Origin: Corynebacterium lujinxingii
GTDB taxonomy: Bacteria; Actinomycetota; Actinomycetes; Mycobacteriales; Mycobacteriaceae
Direction of reading: 5' to 3'
Assembly (NCBI RefSeq): GCF_014490555.1
Contig: NZ_CP061032.1
Location: 2,274,497-2,338,496, forward strand
DNA: 64,000 bases
Positions 28,866 through 36,399 of this stretch are shown piece by piece. The first letter of the stretch is position 1, and every line of letters starts with the position of its first letter. Below the pieces are notes generated by a model. It saw nothing but the letters and a program-made list of their open reading frames with translations, had not been told where the DNA came from and searched no databases. Position numbers and translations under genes: made by a program.

Positions 28866-29084
28866 TTATTCGCACCCTTCCAGCTTCTTTACTGCTGCAA
28901 GCACCTGTTTCACCTGATAAGGCTTTGCTTGTCCGCCACGATTTTGAATATTCACACGTGGATCGCCGGGCCACGGAGTTCTATACGTTTCGTGGTCACC
29001 TCCACTACTTGGCCTCCGTTCAAAATAGTGGTCGCATACCTTTCGCAGCTCCACGAATCGGATATTTTTCGTGGAACGATCCAT
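28866..29084 (-). CDS. hicA: HicA-like mRNA-interferase toxin
   Basis: A 72-residue protein from the ATG at 29084, with GAGGAAG just upstream. A longer frame to 29294 has a poor, Gly-rich N-terminus and was not used. The small alpha-beta-beta-beta-alpha layout and the central GGDHETYRTPWPGDPRVNIQNRGGQAKPYQVKQVL, with its conserved His, match the HicA double-stranded-RNA-binding-like fold. HicA toxins cleave mRNA. The gene order toxin-antitoxin is usual for this family. Confidence 0.78.
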   Translation of the reverse strand: MDRSTKNIRFVELRKVCDHYFERRPSSGGDHETYRTPWPGDPRVNIQNRGGQAKPYQVKQVLAAVKKLEGCE

Positions 29085-29388
29085 CTTCCTCAAGATTTTC
29101 TCTACACTGTCCCCCACAGCTGAGACAGTACCATGGATAGTACTACTCGGGCCCCAGAATTCATATCCGGACGCGGAACATCTTCGAATATCAGCATTTT
29201 TCAAAGCCACTAGACACACACCGCCCCCATGGTCTATATTCGTCTTCGGAGCCCCTCCGCCCACGGTCCCACCCCCCGAGAACCGGAAGAGCACTCACCC
29301 ACCCCCCCCATTTAGAGTGCGAGTGGCGGAGGGGTCTCCACCTTTTTTCGAACGGGTACAGACATAGAAGTAACCCGCCACTGCGGGT
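29085..29388. other. Intergenic region upstream of hicA, no gene seen
   Basis: About 300 bases between hicA and the IS element. Open frames are short, Pro-rich and lack ribosome sites; a C-run lies near 29300-29310 and a T-run near 29344. It presumably contains the hicAB promoter. Bases 29371-29385 (TAACCCGCCACTGCG) recur as a direct repeat just beyond the IS at 30765-30779. Confidence 0.4.
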
Positions 29389-30766
29389 TAAGGGTCAAAA
29401 TGTGTGTCCGGAATTGGTGATTTCTGGTATCTGACCTTTGTGTTTTCCGGAAATATATGCCCCGAAAGCATATATCCGCTGTTGTGGTCGTATATCCCCG
29501 GTGTGGCGTGGTTGTTGTGGTAGGCGCCGGTGGTGTGGTGGCTCAATGCCGAGGAACCAACCACGCTGCCACTGCGGCGGCGAAATGAAACGCAACGGAA
29601 CAACATCCAAGGGCACCACTCGGTGGCGGTGCAAGATCTGTGGTGCGTCAACCACCAAAAACCGCAGCGATATCACCTACGCAGCGGTGTTTCAACAATT
29701 CATCGCCCACTGCACATCGACCACCGCGCTGAGGCCGCTCGCAGAAGACGCTGGAATCAGCCACTCCACCATGAAACGGCGGTTTTCGTGGTACTGGCTC
29801 ATTGACGTGCCCGATCCCACCATTGGGCACGAAGGCCGGGTCTACGACCAGATCTTCCTTGACGGCACCTACACCGCCGGCGGATGTCTCATTGTGGCCG
29901 CCACCTTGGATCACGTCATCGCCTGACACTGGTGCAAACGCGAAACCACGCGCGACTACCAGCAACTGTGCGAACGCATCCCCGCGCCCCTGATCGCCGT
30001 GATCGACGGTGGCCAAGGTGCGGCCACCGCGATCAAGACGTGCTGGCCCACAACCAAGATCCAACGCTGCCTCGTCCACGCCCAACGCGTGGTACGCCGC
30101 TACACCACCTCACGCCCGCGCACCGATGAGGGACGGGCGATCTACCAACTCGCGCTCAACCTCACAAAGATCACCGATCTTGACGAGGCGGCCGCGTGGG
30201 GTGCCAAGCTCCACGAATACGGCAACGTCTACCGCGACTGGATGAACCAGAAAACGTGGACCACCGACCGTTGTACGAAACAACGCAGCTGGTCGTGGAC
30301 GCATGAACGCACCCGCAAGGCCTACAACAGCCTCAACCACCTCTGACGCAACAACCTACTGTTCGTCTATCTCGACCCACCCGATGGTGTGCTCGATTCC
30401 AGCCGGATCAAATCGACCACGAACAGTCTTGAAGGCGGGATCAACGCCCAGCTGAAACTGCTTGCCCGCACCCACCGCGGCAGATCCGGGGAGCACCAGC
30501 GCCGGATGCTGGAGTGGTGGCTCTACCTCAAGGCGGAACTGCCTGACGACCCGGTTGAGATCGCCAGGCAGTCCAACTGGGGCCAAGACCAACTCGCCAA
30601 AGTATCCACCCTGACCCCACAACGAGAACCAAGCCGACCACGAAACCGGACGACCAGCCCTCTACGACAACGCTATCGACACCAACTACACACACTCAAT
30701 CGGCATCCAAAAAGGCCACATCTAACCCCACGACACGCCGACGCCAGACACACATTTTGACCCTTA
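29389..30766. mobile_element. IS1249-like insertion sequence (IS256 family), decayed
   Basis: A ~1.38-kb element bounded by perfect 20-base inverted repeats, 29389-29408 (inner part GGGTCAAAATGTGTGTC) and 30747-30766. Complementarity extends six bases outwards on each side. It carries one transposase gene of the MULE/IS256 type with three disruptions. The right side abuts a hairpin whose left arm (AACCCGCCACTG) also occurs at the left flank, suggesting insertion into or beside a terminator. Position of a target duplication is unclear. Confidence 0.85.
29546..30725 (+). pseudogene. IS1249-type transposase, inactivated by two TGA codons and a frameshift
   Basis: One frame runs from the ATG at 29546 with an N-terminal zinc-ribbon-like part (CHCGGEMKRNG ... 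RWRCKICG) and the DDE residues FLDGTY, VIDGGQG and NSLEGGIN. It is interrupted in frame by TGA at 29924-29926 (before HWCKRETT) and 30344-30346 (between NSLNHL and RNNLLFVYLD). An extra C in the C-run at 30615-30618 shifts the tail: the correct end, DNAIDTNYTHSIGIQKGHI, lies in another frame and stops at 30723-30725. It should not be transposition-competent. Confidence 0.88.
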
Positions 30767-30797
30767 ACCCGCCACTGCGTGTTCTCAGTGGCGGGTT
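30766..30797. terminator. Strong hairpin beside the IS right end
   Basis: AACCCGCCACTG (30766-30777) pairs perfectly over 12 bp with CAGTGGCGGGTT (30786-30797), loop of eight bases. It probably terminates the leftward DUF5129 gene that ends at 30905. Its left arm is repeated at the far side of the IS. Confidence 0.75.
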
Positions 30798-30904
30798 ACT
30801 GCTTCGAATTTCTCCTGCGCTTAAGTATAAACACGGATTAATAAAAGGAAAGGCCCGTTACACGTTTGTGACTAAAGTCACCTAAATCCAATATAAGCGA
30901 AGGC

Positions 30905-32347
30905 TTAGAAACTCGAGCTCCCGCCGCCCGCGCTGAAGCCCGACGAGGACACATTGCTTGACGACGACGCCTGCGCCGCCTGCTCCGCCTGCACATTCGA
31001 CTCGTGCCAGGTGTGCATGTGCACGTAAGGGACGTACCCGCCGTACCAGAACCCACTCTCGTAGACCGCCGGCGCCTCGAGCTTCTCGCGCTCCTTGACG
31101 TCGCTGAACTGCTTCTTCTTCACCTCGTCGAGAATCACGCGGTAATCGCCGAGCATCCGCGTGAAATCGTCGAGGTAGGTGGGGGAGGTCGGGTCCGCGT
31201 CGAGCGCCTCCACGCGCTGCATCAGCGTATCCAGTTCGCGCCGCAACCCTTCGTCCTTTACATCGCTGCGTGCGCGGAGGACGTCTTCGCGGATCGTCGC
31301 TAAGTCAGCCCGGCGCGTCGCGGCGTCGCCGTGTTCCACACCGAACAGTCGGTCGATGTTGTCCTCTGCGGTGGAGGTGTGTTGGACCGACTCGGCGGCG
31401 CTCGCCAACTGTTTGCGGTGCTTGTACACGTCCTTGTCGTCGTCCATGTTGATCGAGCCGAGCCCGCCCGCGCCGTGCACTACCTCGTTCATGCCGAGGA
31501 AGCGGTCGCGCACCTCGGCCCACTGGCGGCGTAGTGTCTCGTCGGCAAACGCGGAGGACAGCGAGTTCGCGCGCACGTCCACCTCGTCGAGACGCGACGC
31601 GAGCCGCGTGTACTCGCCCGTGACCAGGTCGTAGTCCTCACGCGCTTGCGCGATTGCTTTACGACGACTCCCCCGCACCGCAACCCCAATCCCACCAATT
31701 CCCGCCGTCGCACCGGTCCCACCCAGCCCGAGAGCAACCATTGCGCCGGTCCGCTCCGAATGCGCCGCATCCACCCTGTACTGCGCGAGCGCATCCGCGT
31801 CCATGGCCTGGTTCGCGGTGCGGAAGAGGCCGGAGGGGATATTGCCTTCCTTCACGCCGGGTTTCATGGCGTCGAGGAGGGCTTCGCGGTGGGATTCGTC
31901 GTTAAGCAAGAGCTCCTCGGTGACGTCGTCGCCGCCGTAAATGAACGCCTGGCGCGGATCCAGCCCGACGCCCACGATGAGCACGCCGTCGCGCGGGCGG
32001 CCGTTCTCGCCCTTGGACTGATCGATCAAATCCGGGTGCTCGGTGCGCAGGAGCTCCTCGACGTCGTCCATGATGTTCTCGTGGTTCGTCTTGAACACCA
32101 TGTAGTGGAGGTCTGTGACCACCGCGGGGGCGTCGATACGCGCGGTGTCGCGCTCGAGACGGGCGCGGTCGTCGGGGGAGAGGACCTGCTGCGGGTCGTC
32201 GATCACCGCAGTCGGCGCGCCGTGCGTCTGCACCGCGACCTGGTTTACGTCCGGAATGTCGACGGAGTTGTACCCGGCGGCCGCCCCGCCGAGGCCGACT
32301 AGGGCCGCGATGCCAACGACTGCTGCGATCTCGCTCATACTCGTCAT
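30905..32347 (-). CDS. DUF5129-type envelope protein
   Basis: About 480 residues from the ATG at 32347; 32338 is an alternative. An N-terminal hydrophobic helix (IAAVVGIAALVGLGGAAAG) should be a signal anchor. A TPM-like domain follows (VLSPDDRARLERDTARI ... DGVLIVGVGLDPRQAFIYGGDDV), then a second hydrophobic Gly-rich stretch near residue 220 and a long charged helical region. The tail is Ser/Gly-rich (SSSNVSSSGFSAGGGSSSF). This architecture is common in Corynebacterium; function is unknown. A copy of the dispersed 13-mer lies at 30956. Confidence 0.8.
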   Translation of the reverse strand: MTSMSEIAAVVGIAALVGLGGAAAGYNSVDIPDVNQVAVQTHGAPTAVIDDPQQVLSPDDRARLERDTARIDAPAVVTDLHYMVFKTNHENIMDDVEELLRTEHPDLIDQSKGENGRPRDGVLIVGVGLDPRQAFIYGGDDVTEELLLNDESHREALLDAMKPGVKEGNIPSGLFRTANQAMDADALAQYRVDAAHSERTGAMVALGLGGTGATAGIGGIGVAVRGSRRKAIAQAREDYDLVTGEYTRLASRLDEVDVRANSLSSAFADETLRRQWAEVRDRFLGMNEVVHGAGGLGSINMDDDKDVYKHRKQLASAAESVQHTSTAEDNIDRLFGVEHGDAATRRADLATIREDVLRARSDVKDEGLRRELDTLMQRVEALDADPTSPTYLDDFTRMLGDYRVILDEVKKKQFSDVKEREKLEAPAVYESGFWYGGYVPYVHMHTWHESNVQAEQAAQASSSSNVSSSGFSAGGGSSSF

Positions 32348-32454
32348 ATCACCAGCGTAACGCGCATGTAACGCGCGTCGCACACGCACCGATATATCTC
32401 ACACACGTGTCAGATCCCTGACAGGTTTCCCGTAACTACCCCAAGGAGATTGCC

Positions 32455-32844
32455 ATGAAGCGCATCGCCACCGCAGCCGTTGCTGCAACCACCGCCCTGA
32501 CCATCGTCGCCACCCCGGCATTCGCACAGGAGACCGAGACCCAGACCGGTTCCTCCGCTGCGTACCAGGAGTGCAAGGTAGAGGCCGACAAGGAGTACGA
32601 GGCAGTCAAGAACGCCGAGGGTAAGGAAGCCAAGGACGAGGCTAAGGCTACGTTCGAGAAGAACAACGGCTCCTCCACCCCGACCGGCGCTTGCGTCAAG
32701 CAGCTCATCGACGACGAGGACACCAAGGCTGGCACCCTCGCCCTGCTGATCGGCGTCCCGGTCGCTCTCGTCGCGCTCCTCGGCGTTGCCGCTGCATTCG
32801 CTGGCGTCATCCCGGGCGTTGAGCTCCCGGCACTGCCGTTCTAA
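32455..32844 (+). CDS. Small secreted/membrane-anchored protein
   Basis: 129 residues with a clean signal peptide (MKRIATAAVAATTALTIVATPAFA-QE) and ribosome site AAGGAG. The mature part is acidic and lysine-rich (EADKEYEAVKNAEGKEAKDEAKATFEKNN) with two Cys residues that could pair. A C-terminal hydrophobic helix (LALLIGVPVALVALLGVAAAFAGVI) suggests membrane anchoring. Corynebacteria have many small proteins of this shape; I do not recognise the function. Confidence 0.8.
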   Translation: MKRIATAAVAATTALTIVATPAFAQETETQTGSSAAYQECKVEADKEYEAVKNAEGKEAKDEAKATFEKNNGSSTPTGACVKQLIDDEDTKAGTLALLIGVPVALVALLGVAAAFAGVIPGVELPALPF

Positions 32845-32856
32845 TTCGGCCCTCTG

Positions 32857-32887
32857 AAACCCGGTCCCTCGCGCAGGGGCCGGGTTT
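32857..32887 (+). terminator. Intrinsic terminator
   Basis: AAACCCGG pairs with CCGGGTTT, extended by CCC/GGG after a one-base offset, ending in a short T-run directly downstream of the small secreted-protein gene. Confidence 0.8.
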
Positions 32888-32905
32888 CTGCTTGCGGTGA
32901 AGTTC

Positions 32906-32979
32906 TGACAATCTCCGCCGGAAAGTGTCATTGTCCAGGGCTTTAAGGGCGGGGTGACAGATTCCGGCAGGAAATGTCA
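32906..32979. repeat. Two 25-bp imperfect palindromes (TGACA ... TGTCA)
   Basis: Copy 1 spans 32906-32930 and copy 2 spans 32955-32979, 49 bases centre to centre. Each begins TGACA and ends TGTCA, with a TCCG near the centre and GGAAA before the final TGTCA; the two halves of each copy are partly inverted repeats. They lie 114 bases upstream of the lipoprotein start codon and resemble a paired operator, though dispersed intergenic repeats are possible. Confidence 0.55.
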
Positions 32980-33092
32980 GAAAGGCCCATGAGACCTCTC
33001 CGATTGCTGCCACCGATTCCCCAGATTCGATCCGTATCAGTGTTTGGGACGGGCTGACCGCCCGGGTGAATCGAAGAAGTAAAGGAGAAATC

Positions 33093-33407
33093 ATGTCCAA
33101 CACTCGTATCGCTGCAGCCGCAACCGCACTCGTGCTTGGAGCCACCGGCCTCGCCGCGTGCAACGACTCCGAGGACACCACCGACGACGTCAACTCCACC
33201 GGCGTGGTCTCCGACGCTACCGACGCGGTCACTTCCGACGACCCGCTGACCGGCGGTTCCGAGTCCACCGGCGGCGCGGCGACGGGCAGCGCGGACACCA
33301 CCGGCGGCGCTATCACCTCCGAGGACCCGCTCTCCGGCAGCGCCTCCACCGCGGACCCGCTGGCGCCGACCGACGACGCCGTGATCTCCGAGGCGCCGAC
33401 CAACTAG
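33093..33407 (+). CDS. Small acidic lipoprotein
   Basis: 104 residues; start ATG 33093 with AAAGGAG upstream. The signal peptide ends in a lipobox (GLAAC), so the protein should be lipid-anchored at Cys22. The mature part is a low-complexity Asp/Ser/Thr/Gly region with repeated TSDDPL, TSEDPL and ADPLAP units. No enzymatic domain is visible. Confidence 0.8.
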   Translation: MSNTRIAAAATALVLGATGLAACNDSEDTTDDVNSTGVVSDATDAVTSDDPLTGGSESTGGAATGSADTTGGAITSEDPLSGSASTADPLAPTDDAVISEAPTN

Positions 33408-33432
33408 CAGCAGCCGCACCGAACCCTCACCT

Positions 33433-33458
33433 CGACGAAAGGGGTGGGGGTTTCGTCG
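33433..33458. terminator. Terminator between convergent genes
   Basis: CGACGAAA pairs with TTTCGTCG around a G-rich loop, two bases before the stop codon of the leftward gene; it can serve both directions. Confidence 0.65.
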
Positions 33459-33459
33459 T

Positions 33460-34167
33460 TTAGAAAGGCTCCGAGACCGCCCGCGAGAGCACCACGGCGT
33501 CCGGCTCGATGTGCTCGCGCAGTTGCTTCTCGACGACATCGTGGCCGTCCGACGTCAACAACCACCCCGCCCACGCGTCCTTACCGGGGGAGAAGAGTCC
33601 GTCGCCCTTGCCGATGATGTTCAACGTGGCGTCCCGAAGCCACAGCGGGCCGACCAGGGCGGCGTGTTCGGTGCCTTCGAGTGGGGCGACGTAGGGCTGG
33701 TAGGCGACGGTGTTTAAGGCGGTGATGGTGTCGTCGAAAAGCGACTGCGCCAGCAGGACGTGTTCGGAGGCGCCGAGGTACACGATCGTGGTGAGCGAGA
33801 GTTCGCCGACGGGGGCGTCGCGCAGGGTGAGGTTCGACAGGCCGCCGAGGGAGGCGGCGAAGCGCGTCGGGCCGGTCATGTCTTCGAAGAAGAAGTGGTC
33901 GCGTGCCTCGTCGCTGTTGGTAGTGGTGAAGTCGACGAGCGCGTTGAGCTCGTAGAGCTGGAGTTCCTCGGGCGCGGCGAGGTTGTCGTAGGCGGCTTGG
34001 CAGCGCAGGTCCCAAAGCAGGAACTCGTCGTCGATGGGGTGGGGACGCGGGGAGACGGCGGCGATCTCGGCGCCGCTGGCACGGATGCGGTCGCGGTAGA
34101 GCTCGTAGGCGCCGTCGAGGTCCGGCTCGTGCGCCACGAAGTGGGTGGTGACGATCTCGAAGGCCAT
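33460..34167 (-). CDS. Conserved hypothetical protein
   Basis: 235 residues, ATG at 34167, soluble, acidic, no signal peptide or membrane segment. It opens MAFEIVTTHFVAHEPDLDGAYELYRDRIRASGAE and contains a run of hydrophobic strands (GELSLTTIVYLGASEHVLLAQSLFDDTITALNTVAYQPY). I do not recognise a family. Two copies of the dispersed 13-mer lie inside it (33526 and 33730). Codon use is like its neighbours, so it is probably a real native gene. Confidence 0.65.
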   Translation of the reverse strand: MAFEIVTTHFVAHEPDLDGAYELYRDRIRASGAEIAAVSPRPHPIDDEFLLWDLRCQAAYDNLAAPEELQLYELNALVDFTTTNSDEARDHFFFEDMTGPTRFAASLGGLSNLTLRDAPVGELSLTTIVYLGASEHVLLAQSLFDDTITALNTVAYQPYVAPLEGTEHAALVGPLWLRDATLNIIGKGDGLFSPGKDAWAGWLLTSDGHDVVEKQLREHIEPDAVVLSRAVSEPF

Positions 34168-34192
34168 GCGGTCGAGACTACCCGTCCGTCAA

Positions 34193-34208
34193 TGTTTCAC
34201 GTGAAACA
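34193..34208. promoter_or_regulatory. parS site, perfect consensus
   Basis: TGTTTCACGTGAAACA matches parS at all 16 positions, in the gap between the hypothetical gene and the symporter gene. Confidence 0.92.
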
Positions 34209-34211
34209 AGA

Positions 34212-34232
34212 AAACCGCCCCGGAGGGCGGTT
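34212..34232. terminator. Intrinsic terminator after the symporter gene
   Basis: AACCGCCC pairs with GGGCGGTT around a CGGA tetraloop, flanked by A's, 15 bases past the stop codon of the leftward symporter gene. Confidence 0.8.
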
Positions 34233-34246
34233 GACTCGGAAAGCGG

Positions 34247-35479
34247 TTACCGGACGGCGGTGGAGTCTTCGGTGACGGTGTCGTCGTCAAGCGAGTGCTT
34301 CTCGATCTTGCCGGACGCGAACTTGTTCACGATCAGCGCAATCGCGCCGTCGCCGGTGACGTTGGCCGCGGTGCCGAAGGAGTCGACGACGATGTAGGAC
34401 GCGATCATGAGCGACAGCATCGACTCATCGAAACCAAGGTTGGACTGCAACAACCCCACGGCCGCCATAATGGCGCCGCCGGGGACGCCCGGCGCGGCGA
34501 TCATCATGATGCCGAGCAAGAGGATGAAGCCGACGATCTGGCCGCCGGTGATGTCCAGGCTCGCCATGTACACGATCGACAAGGCGTAGAGCATGATCTT
34601 CATCATCGAGCCGGACAGGTGGATGGTTGCGCAGAGGGGTACGACGAAACCAGCGACGTCCTCATCGACCTTGTTCTTCAGCGTGGACTCGTAGGTGACC
34701 GGGATGGTGGCCGCGGACGACGAGGTGCCCAGTGCGGTGAAGTACGCCGGCAGCATGTTCTTCAGCGCGCGGAACGGGTTCACACCCGCGACGGCACCGG
34801 CGACGAGGTACTGCAGCACGATGACAACGAAGGTCATGATGACGGACAGCAACAGTACGACGCCCATGGCGGCCATGGTGTCGCCGAAGTTCTCGTTCAT
34901 GCCCAGGCCCAGGAAGGTGCCGAAGATGTACAGCGGCAGCAGTGGGATGACAAACGTGACCACGACCTTGAGCACCACGTGGTTCAGCTCGTCGAGCACG
35001 TTGTACAGGTTGTCGGACTTCACTGCGGTCATTGCTAGGCCGACTACGAAGGCGAGCAGCAGCGCCGACATGATCTCCAGCGGCGGCGGCATCTCCACGC
35101 TGAAGTAAGGGGCCAGGCCGCCCTCGTCGGGATCGGCGACGTTGGTAATCAGGTCCTTACCCTCCAGCAGCTTGGGGTACAGCACCGAGCCGGTGCCCCA
35201 GGCGAGCAGGCCGGACAGCACCGTCGAGCCGTAGGCGATGCCCGCGGTGAAGCCGAGCCACTTACCCGCACCCTTGCCCAGCCCTGCAATCGCAGGGGCG
35301 ATCAGTGCGAAGATGAGCACCGGCACGAAGAAGCCGAGGAAGTTGGAAAACAGCCCGTTGAATGTGACAAACACGCGGCCCAGCCAGTCGGGGAAGAACC
35401 GGCTACACAAGAAACCGAGGATGATAGCTACGACTACCCAAAAGAGCAGCGAGCTGGTGAGTTTGTTTTTCATGGACAT
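34247..35479 (-). CDS. Dicarboxylate/amino acid:cation symporter (DAACS family)
   Basis: A 410-residue transporter with eight helices and two re-entrant loops. The signature serine-rich loop ALGTSSSAATIP, followed by HLSGSMMKIMLYA and the ANVTGDGAIALIVNKF motif in helix 8, is typical of the DAACS (GltP/SstT/DctA) family. The GTSSSAATIPVTYE form resembles SstT-type serine/threonine carriers and corynebacterial dicarboxylate carriers alike; the substrate is uncertain. Start at 35479, or four bases-plus downstream at the second Met (MKNK). Confidence 0.88.
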   Translation of the reverse strand: MSMKNKLTSSLLFWVVVAIILGFLCSRFFPDWLGRVFVTFNGLFSNFLGFFVPVLIFALIAPAIAGLGKGAGKWLGFTAGIAYGSTVLSGLLAWGTGSVLYPKLLEGKDLITNVADPDEGGLAPYFSVEMPPPLEIMSALLLAFVVGLAMTAVKSDNLYNVLDELNHVVLKVVVTFVIPLLPLYIFGTFLGLGMNENFGDTMAAMGVVLLLSVIMTFVVIVLQYLVAGAVAGVNPFRALKNMLPAYFTALGTSSSAATIPVTYESTLKNKVDEDVAGFVVPLCATIHLSGSMMKIMLYALSIVYMASLDITGGQIVGFILLLGIMMIAAPGVPGGAIMAAVGLLQSNLGFDESMLSLMIASYIVVDSFGTAANVTGDGAIALIVNKFASGKIEKHSLDDDTVTEDSTAVR

Positions 35480-35560
35480 AGGGTAGCCGGTAAATATGCA
35501 CTTGACTGTATTTTGATCATATTTTCTTTCGGCCCCGCCCCCGGTCGTATGCTAAGGACC

Positions 35561-36007
35561 ATGAGCCCGTTTGCGAATATGAGCACCCTCAACGTCGTTA
35601 TCGGCATCGTCTTCGCCGTGCTAACCCTCGCGCTGTTTATCCCCGGCGCGCTCGCCACGGCGGGCAAGCTTCCGGGCAACAAGTGGGTCGGATTGCACGT
35701 GCCGGCGGTGCGCAAGGACCAGGGGATTTGGGACCAGGCGCACAAGGTCGCCGGCCCGTTCTGGTTGCTCGCGGCGCTGGCGCTGGCGTTCGGCGCAGCG
35801 TTTTCCTTCATCGCGTCCGGCTGGATGTGGGTCCTGCCGGTGGTCGCACTTGTCGCCGCGGTTGTTGCGGCGTCGGTGGGCGGCAACTTCGGCGCCCGCG
35901 CCGCGACGATGGTGGAGAAGGCCCGCGAGGAGGAGCCGGAGCCAGACAAGCCCGCGGTGAACATTGATGCTTTGCGACGAGCCGCCGGACAGGCCGACAA
36001 CAAATGA
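35561..36007 (+). CDS. SdpI-family membrane protein
   Basis: 148 residues, ATG at 35561 with AAGGA five bases upstream. Three or four hydrophobic helices are present, with GNKWVGLHVPAVRKDQGIWDQAHKVAGPFWLLAALALAFG matching the SdpI C-terminal signature (GxRxPxTxxxxxxWxxAHxxAG). SdpI is an immunity protein in Bacillus, but most members have no proven role. The acidic cytoplasmic tail is specific. It overlaps the next gene by four bases. Confidence 0.8.
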   Translation: MSPFANMSTLNVVIGIVFAVLTLALFIPGALATAGKLPGNKWVGLHVPAVRKDQGIWDQAHKVAGPFWLLAALALAFGAAFSFIASGWMWVLPVVALVAAVVAASVGGNFGARAATMVEKAREEEPEPDKPAVNIDALRRAAGQADNK

Positions 36008-36213
36008 CTTGGGCCGACGCAATACTGACCGTGCTGCGCGAGGCGGGCGAGCCGATGGCGTACAAGGACGTCGCCACGGAGATCTTGCGCCGGGGGCTTG
36101 CCGACCCGGGGGAGCGCAACGTGGACATCCTCACCCACGCGGAGATGACCCGGCTGCAAAACCGCGGCCTGGTTTCCTCGGCCCCGCGGGGGAAATACAG
36201 AATCTGCGAATAA
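36004..36213 (+). CDS. Small winged-helix (HARE-HTH-like) protein
   Basis: 69 residues starting MTWADAILTVLREAGEPMAYKDVATEILRRGL, with the pattern of a HARE-type helix-turn-helix: helix, GEPMxYKDVxxEI, and a C-terminal wing GLVSSAPRGKYRI. A DNA-binding role is likely. Its ATG overlaps the upstream stop codon (ATGA), so it is co-translated with the SdpI-like gene. Confidence 0.7.
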   Translation: MTWADAILTVLREAGEPMAYKDVATEILRRGLADPGERNVDILTHAEMTRLQNRGLVSSAPRGKYRICE

Positions 36214-36259
36214 AAATCGGCACGCGCCCGTTCGTCCTCGACTACACTTCTGCGTTGTG

Positions 36260-36298
36260 ATGCAAATGACTTCCCAAACCTGGTGGTGGCTCGCCTAA
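36260..36298 (+). CDS. trpL: trp operon leader peptide
   Basis: A 12-codon open frame, MQMTSQTWWWLA, with three consecutive UGG codons, 102 bases upstream of trpE. The start lies close to a possible -10 (TACACT, 36243-36248), so the transcript may have a very short 5' leader. Ribosome stalling at the Trp codons when tryptophan is scarce should disrupt the downstream attenuator. Confidence 0.88.
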   Translation: MQMTSQTWWWLA

Positions 36299-36321
36299 CT
36301 GGCGCGCCACTGAGAAGTCAC

Positions 36322-36360
36322 GGCCCGCCAGCTTGTCCCCCAAGCGCCGCGGGCCTTTTT
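36322..36360 (+). terminator. trp attenuator
   Basis: GGCCCGC (36322-36328) pairs with GCGGGCC (36349-36355), followed by TTTTT. It sits 24 bases after trpL and 40 before trpE, the standard layout of a transcription attenuator. The sequence GGCGCGCC...  just upstream offers competing pairing. Confidence 0.85.
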
Positions 36361-36399
36361 CATACCCTCGGTGCGAAACCAACAGAAACCGAGGATTAC

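Noticed and set aside
29085..29294. Longer N-terminus for HicA starting at 29294
   Set aside because: The added residues are Gly-rich and irregular, while the ATG at 29084 has a ribosome site and gives the family's usual length.
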